Shown piece by piece: positions 7,480-14,286 of a stretch of DNA of 14,286 nucleotides (positions within the stretch are counted from its first letter, which is position 1; each line of letters begins with the position of its first letter). The notes below the pieces were generated by a model. That model made no database searches, was not told where the DNA came from, and worked only from the letters and a program-made list of their open reading frames with translations. The DNA is from Bremia lactucae (taxonomy: Eukaryota; Oomycota; Peronosporomycetes; Peronosporales; Peronosporaceae). The translations under genes were made by a program, and so were the position numbers. The stretch lies in the NCBI RefSeq assembly GCF_004359215.1, contig NW_027152029.1, positions 1,118,855 through 1,133,140 on the forward strand, in the 5' to 3' direction.

Positions 7480-7962
7480 TGTGACCAGGCACCTTTCACT
7501 AGAACTGGTAAGTACTAGTTAATCTTACACTGATTACAGTGGAAGTAGGGTGCCTCGAAACTTCACGTACGCAAGAGTACAGACGATGGTTTCTAAGTAG
7601 CCAAGGGACGTTAGCTACCAAAGGTAATTGATTAAATTTAGAATTCTGAAAAAGTAAAACTGTGTTAATCTAATTAGTTTCCTACGTAACCATCTTCTAT
7701 CTACTTCTGAACTTATTATATTAATATCTAACTAAGTATGGCGTCTCCTTGCGCACCGCACAATCGTGTATTGAAACGATTGGCGGTGTTATTAGACTTA
7801 AATCAACCAATCAATAGAGCTAATGTCTCATTGCATCAATAATATGAAATTTGGTATTATTGGAACTATTTGAGTCAAAATAAATATCGATAATAATTTG
7901 TACTTCTTTGCTTATTTCCTCTTATAGCACATAATACTTATATAACGGAACACCCCGTTACA
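7480..7962 (-). repeat. 5' LTR of element 2 (483 bp)
   Basis: On the minus strand it begins TGTAACGGGGTG at 7962 and ends GGTCACA at 7480; on the plus strand it therefore starts TGTGACCAGG and ends CCCCGTTACA, an imperfect terminal inverted repeat. It shares its first 12 bases and the motif gtacgtgaa...aggcacc with the LTR of element 1. It precedes gag at the expected distance. It should contain the element's promoter, but I see no motif clear enough to mark. Confidence 0.78.
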
Positions 7963-7982
7963 TGCAATGTCAACGTCGTCAG

Positions 7983-8511
7983 TGATTTATAAACGTATTT
8001 CTTAGGAACAGATCAGCTCATTATTACTTGCTATTCCAGGAAATCTCTGTAAGGTTGCATAAAGTGCAGTCTTGGGCAGAGAGCAAGACGCTAGCTGCTG
8101 CGACAGCGAAGCCAGATACAGCGGCAACAACCCAAGCTGACGGATGACCGAGGGAGCCATTAACGACGTCGGGCAAAAAAGACCAAGTGAAGGTGGAGGC
8201 AGAGCTAGGTACCAAGCAGGACGACCACTGGAGACAAGTTAAAGGAAAAGCGTCGCGTAAAGCTCAGCGTGATAAGACGAGCACGGACGGCCACGAACAA
8301 GCCAAGACGAGAGCCGAAGAAAATGCAAGGGTTGAATGAGAGGCTGCCGAAGCAGCCATTGCAAAGCTCCGCAGGAAGTCGACAGCTGACGAGGAGACAT
8401 TAATATAAGCTAAAGCTGCTGCAGCGGCACTGCAAACCAAAGCAGGGGCCGCAGCGAGAGTTGCACAAGGATGGGTCTCAGCCTTCACCAACGTTGTTGC
8501 ATGGTGATGAG
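7983..8511 (+). pseudogene. Ala/Lys/Glu-rich coiled-coil frame, N-terminal part of element 4 gag
   Basis: One plus-strand frame can be followed from about 7983 to the TGA at 8509-8511, interrupted by in-frame stops near 8145 (TGA), 8337 (TGA) and 8403 (TAA). It reads like a long charged helix: AESKTLAAATAKPDTAA, KGKASRKAQRDKTS, AKTRAEENARVE, EAAEAAIAKLRRKS, AKAAAAALQTKAGAAARVAQ. Alanine-rich coils before the capsid domain are a plausible gag N-terminus, but sequence alone would also fit another helical protein. The two TGA stops could come from CGA by C-to-T change. The start is unknown. Confidence 0.45.
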
Positions 8512-9273
8512 CTGCAAGTAACAGCATCGGATACCAAAAACAGGATGAATGACGATGGACCGGGCGGGATGCAGCTTTCTCCGTCGTTTAAGCTCTTGCC
8601 ATCACCCGCTGTACAGGCATTGGTACCGACGCCGGAGGCGGATGGCAACAACAGTAGCGACTTCATGTCTGAAGGTGGCACGATGGCCCTGCCGGCTCTC
8701 AATTAACGACAGCATGCAAGGAAGAGGAGAAAGCACTGGCATCAATAGGCCCAATTTCGAAGCTGCTCCGTAATGGACGGCCGCTTCGAGGCAGAAAAAG
8801 AGCTGGAAACCTATAGGCCAATGGCACGGGATATTGCACGACAGGCACGAGCTGCAGCAACAAAACCGAAACGGACGAAGCAGGAATCGCTGCCAGACTG
8901 CGCTGCAGCGCAGGCAGAAGCATCGACGGCAGGAATCGCACCAGAAGGCGAGGCGTCGGCGCTCCCTCTAGAGACACCACCAATGAAGTGCCGATGCACT
9001 TGAGTTTCAGTGCTTGTTCGTCGTGCAGCACGGACATTGAATGTCTTCGCGTACTGGTTCCGACTGCGGAGCCGCTCCAACTAGTGGAACTCCTTTTAAC
9101 AACATGACCCGTACGTGGTACAAGTGCCTGGCGACGGTTATTTTTTCTACGGAGCATTCACGTTTGCGCCGATCGGGCGTGTGCGACACAGGACACAGGA
9201 TTCACAAAGGAACATGTCGCGATCCAGAGGGACCATGAGGAAAAACCTCCCTTTTTAAATTAAGCAGAAGGAG
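8512..9273 (+). pseudogene. Middle of element 4 gag, decayed
   Basis: No single frame crosses this stretch. Pieces continue the style of the upstream coil: a low-complexity part ending SEGGTMALPALN at 8706, and a 76-codon frame from 8773 with FEAEKELETYRPMARDIARQ followed by ARAAATKPKRTKQE, again helical and basic. Near 9235 the bases encode a short PPFLN that could precede a capsid domain. No domain is recognised. Confidence 0.35.
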
Positions 9274-9537
9274 ATGTTCATTGACTCCGCCTTGTTCTTA
9301 ACAGAACGGCAAAAGGTGGCAATGGCCATCTCCAAGCTCGGAGGTAGAGCCATGGAGTGGGCACTATTGTGCAGTACGTCCATAAACGACGCTTTCCCTC
9401 AATGGGATTCGCTGAAACAGCAAATGACCAGCATGAGTACTCGCTGTCGCAGAGCCCCCAGTTCAAGTACAAGCAGCCGCCGGAAAGATGTACGCAAACG
9501 AGGAGCTTCGTTAAGCCCAGCTTCTCTAACCAAATGA
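9274..9537 (+). pseudogene. gag: Gag capsid domain of element 4
   Basis: The first 50 codons read FIDSALFLTERQKVAMAISK, then LGGRAMEW and FPQWDSLKQQM. The pattern of a helix, small residues before A-x-x-W, then W-x-x-L is that of the retrotransposon gag capsid domain, and differs from the gag of element 2, so element 4 belongs to another group. After about codon 52 the frame turns basic and loses similarity, which suggests an indel near 9430. No zinc knuckle was found downstream. Confidence 0.65.
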
Positions 9538-10656
9538 AAGCTGGGACGGATCAACCGGCGTGGAGCGAGTGACCGAGCCTCGAAAAGCACTACCGGGACA
9601 CCCGAGATATCGAGTTAGGGATCTGATCAGGAAGCACATGTGGGCGAGAGTGACGGAGATTGGCGCCGCTGCACTCGCGACCCGCGAGCCGATTTTCGTT
9701 CTAGACGTACGGAGTGATGATTCCACATTCATTCGGAAGCACGTGTGATCGCTGATACGACTCGACCGTGATCATCGAACAGAGGCAAGATGGACGGACA
9801 CAATCTGCTCGACGACGTTTGTTTGGTTTCTACGAGGCTGCGAGAACGCGAGGATGTTATCGAGAATACTCATCAATGCCCGGGACTTCAATGGAGAAGG
9901 CTCACATTTCGAAGCCGTCTCTCACAAGCGCGATACGACCGCTGCAACGACGCCGGGCCGACCAGTACGGCACCGGATATATGCGGCTCGATGCAATGAT
10001 GGCAGACGTCAATTCGACGGCGGTGGACAGCGTTTCACATTACGAGTTCACGTCGCAATTCAAGTCGAGCGCTGAGTCGGTACCACAGCAACTGATACAA
10101 GAGACGGAAGATAACGGTGACAAAGCGCAGGAGACCCCAGTGGTATATGCGACAAAGAAGCCGCCACCACGGCCATAGCAACGATGAGCAGTTGATCAGA
10201 TACTACAGGCTGCCGGCGGCATTTCGGGTGGGATAATGCGTCTTAAGGTCATTGCAGCGAACGCAACAGCCTGCACCGTATGAACTAAAGCCCATAGATC
10301 ACGAGCATGTGCCACGCCGAAGCAGCTAGCGACAGGGCTTCAATTGTCCTAGAGGACTACGTTCGACAGCATCCACGACGTGCTCTGGCTCATTGTAAAC
10401 CTGTCATTCTCGGTGTACAAAGCTCAACGCATCAGCATGAGCCGAGTGAGAGCTTGCGGTGCATCTCTTGCGCAAAGAGCACATCTCCGACTCTTGCAGC
10501 GGGTGGCAGAGAAAGAGACCAACTCAAGCCATGCGAAAGCCATTGCGACGGAATGGATGCAGGCAGTGTGTAGGCGGGCACGTCGTAATGCGGCCACGCT
10601 CTACTTAGACACACACCCTAGCAAAGCGAGGAAGCGGTTTAACCTGTTCTCTTGCG
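9538..10656 (+). other. Unresolved sequence downstream of element 4 gag
   Basis: Several plus-strand frames of 60-136 codons overlap here without recognisable domains. One (about 9560-9748) contains EPIFVLDVRSDDSTFIRKHV, which could be a ruined protease active-site region (a hydrophobic strand, Asp, then F-I/V-R) in the position expected after gag, but no Asp-Ser/Thr-Gly is present. Another (9768-10178) has no motif. The last frame, ending at 10661, is basic and helical. I cannot assign any of these. Confidence 0.3.
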
Positions 10657-10661
10657 TGTAG
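10380..10661 (+). pseudogene. Unknown basic frame cut by the LTR of element 3
   Basis: The 93-codon frame has a hydrophobic start (LWLIVNLSFSVYKAQ) and a basic helical remainder (HLRLLQRVAEKE, AVCRRARRNAATLYL). Its stop is formed by the first bases of the LTR at 10657, so the insertion truncated whatever was there. Nothing in it is recognised, and it may be a chance frame in decayed sequence. Confidence 0.2.
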
Positions 10662-11116
10662 TGAGGTAGTTGTGGTGGGCGCGTTAGCGACCTCGCTCAA
10701 CACACTAAGTACTTTGATTAAGTTTCGTCTCGGGGGTGGTAATCCGGCTCCTCGTGCGCCCTTTCTAAGTAGAAAGTAGTTTAATACTGATTTATATTTA
10801 ATCGTATTAAATATATATACCTATTTTTACTAATCAAAATGTCATCTCCATAGATAACACTTAATAGGTATTGCGAGCGTATCTTTCCAGTTATCTCGCG
10901 TAACGGGTGACGCTAGCCGTCATCACAGATGACGCTGGACGTCATCCCTCCTATGTGAATGCACCCATGTGCATCACATACACAAGGGTTGGTCACAAAT
11001 GTGCACCAAACCCGAGTGCTGGGTGTAATTACTATTAGTAATTCACCATCCCCTTTAGTACACCAAGTGTACTTAACGGGGACTGTGTAACATAAGGGCA
11101 ACTTTAGCTCGTTACA
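10657..11116 (-). repeat. 3' LTR of element 3 (about 460 bp)
   Basis: On the minus strand it starts TGTAACGAGCTA and ends TACCTCACTACA; read from each end inward the termini match at 9 of 12 positions. The polypurine tract lies directly outside the 11116 end, which identifies it as the 3' LTR. The edges could shift by about 4 bases (TGGTGTAAC from 11119; TGCGTGTAG from 10653). It contains a bulged 11-bp hairpin around 10953-10979 and a 7-bp one near 10919-10935. Confidence 0.7.
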
Positions 11117-11130
11117 CCATCCCCCCCCTT
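11117..11130 (-). promoter_or_regulatory. Polypurine tract of element 3
   Basis: On the minus strand AAGGGGGGGGATGG leads directly into the LTR. A G-run next to the LTR start is the expected plus-strand primer and sets the orientation of element 3. Confidence 0.8.
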
Positions 11131-11249
11131 AGAGAACGAGTTTACATTTTTAAATTCGTCAAAGAGGAGGGAGGAACTGCGAGCAGCTTTACGCGCCGCT
11201 ACTTCACTCAATCACCCTAGCGCACGTGTTTCCATGCACGGCGCCAAAG

Positions 11250-12746
11250 ATGCCACCTAAAAGGGCCACGTTGGTGGGTCGTCTGCGAAGACGCCCACTC
11301 AACCTCACACTAAGCGCACGCGTCGCGTTAATTCGCCGGCCGCGTCAAATGCCTTATGTTGAAACGCCGACAGCTACTGCTGCTGTCGCGTTGACAGGGC
11401 TAAAGGATCCATCCCACTTTAACAGTGAGGATGTTAATACGTCGCTCATTGTCGACTACAATGAGTCGACACCGTTGCCGTCACCTCATAGTAGTGATGC
11501 GGACAACGAGCTCATGAGGAAGGATGATGGCGCATTATTGCCCATTCAAACTTCTCTCATGGCTCACAACATGGAGACAGCAGCCTTTACGAATGCTGTC
11601 TCGTCGTCTACGCTAGAAAGCGCAGCGACAGGTTAATGCGAGCGCTGCCCATAAAGACGCAGCCGCTTCTTTGCTGGATAAAACCACAGCGCCTTATGAC
11701 CATTATCCATAATGTTTCTGACATAAAGGATTCTGAGCGTAAAGCTATGCCGACGACTCGTAAACGTGCTTAGTCGGTGTCACAAGCCAGTCGTTTTGAA
11801 CGTGGCTATGTGACGGGTGGCATTCCAAAGATGCCCCCTCCATCTAAATGGCCTCGTTTAAACGGGCCAAGAGCGCCGCTCTTAGAGCGCGCTCTTGTAG
11901 ATGCACATAATTATTATGGCATCTTTCAATCATGGAGAACTCAGGGAAAATCGATTGGGCGTATTTTCCCGATCTCGGTCGTGTTGCGTTCAAATGAAAC
12001 GCCCGACCAATACGAGGCGGAATTCCTGCGCCGCATCCATCCGCATTCCGATGCGGTGAAATAGCGGTCGCAACGATTTATTTTCTCCCGCTTGCGTGTG
12101 AAAGAAATCACGGGCGGTACTATGCCCCCTGTTTCTTCTCACGACGCCGCTTCTGCTAGTCCATTTGAGACTAGCGAAGAGGCCTCAGCTGGTGCTCCTT
12201 TTCATAGGCAGCAACCAAGCCAGGCACATCCATACGTAGGGTATCGATCGGTTCCGAAGATTCAAAACTCTTCGAATACCTTTCCATTGGACGAGGATCT
12301 GATACCCTTGCCTCACGGAGCGGTGTAAAGCAACCTTCCAACAAGATAGCGTTGATTCCCACTCGCATCCATTAGTGCAGGCGGCGCCCGATAGGAGGGG
12401 CGATCATGCCCACCTACTTGCGGCTGCCTTACCTTCGTCCGTTCAGTCACATAATTTAAGCGCTGCTGAACGACGTTTTGCGTATCTCGACGGTCAAGTC
12501 TTGCGACTGACCTCGGATCTCGTTGATGTCCGAGCGAAGGCTCGTCAGGGTTATGAACGCCTGAAGACTCGCTTGGACCTGTTTGAGAGGATAATGCTGA
12601 GGGATCCGCGTTACTCGCGTGATGTCCCTCGCTCTCCAAGTCCTGTTTGTGGTGGGAGGAGTCGGTCCGATAGCTTTTCGCCTTCACCGTCCCCTTCACC
12701 CGAACGACGCTCGACTCACAGTCGGCGTCACCATCGGTCTTTTTAG
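11250..12746 (+). pseudogene. Antisense frame of element 3, opposite pol tail and spacer (unknown function)
   Basis: I do not recognise the product. From ATG at 11250 a basic N-terminus (PPKRATLVGRLRRRPLNL) leads into Ser/Thr/Asp-rich sequence up to 11636. A short piece follows in another frame (VNASAAHKDAAASLL), comparable to the Ala/Ser-rich start in element 1. From 11717 to 12328 one frame of about 200 codons has only two TAG stops (11771, 12062) and includes SQASRFERGY, RAPLLERALVDAHNYYGIFQ and PFETSEEASAGAPF. After an indel near 12330-12370 the last 123 codons give a probable coil (FAYLDGQVLRLTSDLVDVRA) and an Arg/Ser tail (RSRSDSFSPSPSPSPERR). It overlaps the sense chromodomain and linker and ends 16 codons beyond the sense VGRL motif. 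Layout matches the antisense frame of element 1. Confidence 0.55.
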
Positions 12747-13412
12747 ATGGATGGGGATATGTGATCTCATTTGGGTCTACATACCGTTTCAGACGACCCA
12801 CGTAAAATACGGGGTGCGTCTTCATATACGGGGGAAGGGTGAGCCTATATAATTAAGGTCTCCAACCTCTTCTACCACCGTAAAGGGCCCAATAAAACCT
12901 GGCAACAACTTCGTATTTACTCCAGGTAGTACATAAATTGCATTTTAGGTAGAGTAGCAGTACTTAATAATACTTTTTCACCCACTCTGAAGCGTTCATT
13001 ATTTTTGCGACCATTTTGGTCCGCATATTCTTTTTGCTTGTCCTGTGCGCCTGCCATCGCGTCACGGACTTTTCGTGTGGAGGCTAATCGCTAATCGCTC
13101 AACTACAAAGCGTTGAGCCACCCTCACGCTTTTAGCATCAAACTCGCCTATGATACCGCCGAAAGGGTGGTCATAAGACGTAGTTTTATTGACTACTGCT
13201 AAACTGGCAGCGTCACTAGGGCAAGTTTCAGTCGTTGAGATGATACCCTCATGGGTCATCGTCATAATGACGAAACTATGTCCCTCTTTCGCACCGAGCA
13301 TACTGAGGGGCCTTTCCCCACTAAGACTCGGGCTGCGCACAAACGAGACTGGCGTCCGAGGATGGCGCAGTCCGTTCATAATAACGTTTCTCACCCGTGC
13401 TGGCGTGGACAC
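12174..13412 (-). pseudogene. pol: Integrase C-terminal part, linker and chromodomain of element 3
   Basis: The pieces, from right to left, are NGLRHPRTPVSFV (near 13375), KVRDAMAGAQDKQKEYADQN (near 13020-13080), the GPF motif FIGPF at 12882-12896, HPVFYVGRLKRYVDP at about 12772-12816, a polar linker, then GNQRYLVGRLL and, after a frame change near 12330-12370, the second half of a chromodomain (YSKSFESSEPIDTL) ending at a TAG at 12171-12173. The Trp of the usual SWEP is Ser here. At least three indels and one stop break the frame. Both the sense and the antisense frame shift at the same indel near 12330-12370. Confidence 0.8.
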
Positions 13413-14286
13413 TGTTATTTATAACGAACTCCACAAAGGGCAATTGCTTGGTCCACTCTATAGGAGTTGCTATAGTGCGTAAGACATCCGCCACGACCCG
13501 ATTGGTACGTTCTGTTTGGCCATCGGTCTGGGGATGATCTGCGGTCGACATGTGGAGGTTGCTACCCAGCAGCTCGAACACATGTCGCCAAAAACCAGAC
13601 GTAAAACTTGGTTCCCGGTCCGATACTATGGACTCGGGCAACCCGTGTAATCGGTAAACATGATCCAGGAACAAGAGAGCTGCCTCCTTGCCTATGATCG
13701 ATGTTTTACATGGTGCTAAATGCACCATCTTGCTCAGTCTGTCTACAAAGACGACTAGCCCTGTCCGACCCTTATGATCGGGCGGCATGCCAAACATGAA
13801 GTCCAGACTTACTGACTTCCAACAGTTGGTTGGAATCGGTAGCGGCTTCAGTGGCGCACTGCTGGACGGTGCAGGCTTAATGCGCTGACACTGTTCGCAA
13901 GAGCGAATATAGTTGGCCACCCATCTATATAGGTGTGGCCACCAAAATTCCTCTGACACTCGTAAGAATGTCTTTTCACGGCCCAGATGCCCACTAGATG
14001 GTGCATCATGGAGCTCGTGAAGGATCATCAACTTGAGATCTGTGTCATGAGGCACATAGATTCTCAAGGGATCACAAGGTGACAGCTGATGCCATAACAG
14101 GCCATCGCTGTAGCTAAAGCGATTGAGCTTAGCTTTCAGGTGCGACGGAAGGGAAACCTTTCGTCCACCGAAGTGATCCAACAGCAGGCGACAGTGGTCG
14201 TCCTGACTGTAGCTCTCTTTTATCTCAGAGGCCAATGAGCTCGTCACGTGGTATGCCTTCATGGCTGCCAACGTCGACGGCTGAAA
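13321..14286 (-). CDS. pol: Integrase zinc finger and DDE core of element 3 (partial, catalytic residues intact)
   Basis: The frame is open from the right edge and is part of a longer Pol. Counting from codon 14271: HHCC zinc finger His88, His95, Cys125, Cys128; core Asp157 (SLDF, codon 13801-13803), Asp218 (VSDRE) and Glu254 (DGQTER). The spacings are D-X60-D and D-X35-E, typical of functional gypsy integrases, which insert the cDNA into the genome. [11 protein letters not shown] follows at about 278-288. Similarity ends at about codon 290 because of a frame shift, and the last 26 codons to 13321 are out of frame. No ATG near the edge is the true start. This is the least damaged catalytic domain in the window. 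Confidence 0.88.
   Translation of the reverse strand, partial: FQPSTLAAMKAYHVTSSLASEIKESYSQDDHCRLLLDHFGGRKVSLPSHLKAKLNRFSYSDGLLWHQLSPCDPLRIYVPHDTDLKLMILHELHDAPSSGHLGREKTFLRVSEEFWWPHLYRWVANYIRSCEQCQRIKPAPSSSAPLKPLPIPTNCWKSVSLDFMFGMPPDHKGRTGLVVFVDRLSKMVHLAPCKTSIIGKEAALLFLDHVYRLHGLPESIVSDREPSFTSGFWRHVFELLGSNLHMSTADHPQTDGQTERTNRVVADVLRTIATPIEWTKQLPFVEFVINNSVHASTGEKRYYERTAPSSDASLVCAQPES

Larger units (their letters stand above)
3833..7962 (-). mobile_element. Element 2: 5' half of a Ty3/gypsy retrotransposon, cut by element 1
   Basis: On the minus strand the order is 5' LTR, possible primer-binding site, gag, protease, linker, RT and the beginning of RNase H. The frame is lost at 3833 at the outer edge of element 1's LTR, in the middle of the segment that leads into RNase H (readable as SPILAITDQDRP with one shift). 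RNase H, integrase and 3' LTR are therefore expected beyond the left edge, after the rest of element 1. Many indels make this copy defective. Its outer edge at 7962 borders gag-like sequence of element 4. Confidence 0.88.
7963..10656 (+). mobile_element. Element 4: old gag-bearing gypsy remnant, plus strand
   Basis: Between the outer ends of elements 2 and 3 lies GC-richer sequence with a coiled-coil frame and a gag capsid motif, both on the plus strand. No LTR, primer site or RT of its own is visible. If elements 2 and 3 inserted here, its ends would be displaced. Unlike its neighbours it has hardly any strong hairpins. The assignment to a retroelement rests on the gag motif at 9274-9430. 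Confidence 0.6.
10657..14286 (-). mobile_element. Element 3: 3' half of a Ty3/gypsy chromodomain retrotransposon
   Basis: On the minus strand the order from the right edge is integrase zinc finger, DDE core, C-terminal module with GPF, linker, chromodomain, spacer, polypurine tract and 3' LTR. The 5' part lies right of the window. It belongs to the same broad group as element 1, but LTR sequence and linker differ. The integrase core is undamaged, the tail has at least three indels. Confidence 0.88.

Noticed and set aside
8699..9157. 152-codon minus-strand frame in element 4
   Set aside because: It is opposite the decayed gag, composition is a mirror of the sense coil and basic codons, and no motif is seen.
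9560..9748. Protease of element 4 (FVLDVRSDDSTFIRKHV)
   Set aside because: Placement is plausible, but the Asp-Ser/Thr-Gly motif is missing and no downstream protease motif follows, so it is mentioned only as a possibility.
11910..11990. Resemblance of SWRTQGKSIGRIF to a WY-type oomycete effector motif
   Set aside because: There is no signal peptide, RXLR or dEER, the match is one short motif, and the frame sits inside a retroelement.
11250..12746. Plus-strand frame as gag of a separate plus-strand element with its LTR at 10657-11116
   Set aside because: The polypurine tract at 11117-11130 and the minus-strand pol end fix this LTR as the 3' LTR of element 3. No capsid motif or zinc knuckle is present, and element 1 has the equivalent frame antisense to its own pol.

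Overview
The window is a stack of decayed long-terminal-repeat (LTR) retrotransposons of the Ty3/gypsy class. No host gene, tRNA or rRNA was recognised. The pol sequence style (RNase H with YTDHASLRTAV, integrase with [10 protein letters not shown], a C-terminal chromodomain) recalls the gypsy elements of oomycetes (Phytophthora and downy mildews). That assignment is inference; a plastid, mitochondrial or bacterial origin is excluded by content.

Layout. (1) Positions 1-3832, plus strand: the 3' half of element 1, with the end of RNase H, a wrecked integrase, an intact integrase tail plus chromodomain frame, a spacer, a polypurine tract and a 438-bp 3' LTR. (2) Positions 3833-7962, minus strand: the 5' half of element 2, with 5' LTR (7480-7962), possible primer-binding site, gag with CCHC knuckle, protease remnant, a tandemly expanded linker and reverse transcriptase (RT). 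Its pol stops exactly where element 1's LTR begins, so element 1 inserted into element 2's RNase H; the rest of element 2 should lie left of the window. (3) Positions 7963-10656, plus strand: an older sequence with an Ala/Lys/Glu-rich coiled-coil frame followed by a gag capsid domain of a different gypsy group (element 4), into or beside which elements 2 and 3 landed. (4) Positions 10657-14286, minus strand: the 3' half of element 3, with 3' LTR, spacer, chromodomain, integrase C-terminal module and a complete DDE integrase core that runs off the right edge.

Two signals go beyond ordinary retroelement annotation. First, elements 1 and 3 both carry a long gene-like frame on the strand opposite pol. 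It starts about 120-135 bp inside the 3' LTR, runs back through the spacer, overlaps the chromodomain and linker in the same relative codon phase in both elements, and ends opposite the conserved VGRL motif after a C-terminal coil and basic tail. Second, elements 1 and 2 are crowded with short perfect inverted repeats. I located 36 in the window with arms of 8 bp or more, nine of them 10-13 bp, in coding, spacer and LTR sequence alike. About three would be expected by chance. The adjoining element 4 sequence has none with arms of 7 bp or more by eye.

Nothing here encodes a complete autonomous element. Frames are broken by indels and stops; the best preserved parts are the integrase core of element 3 and the integrase-tail/chromodomain frame of element 1.
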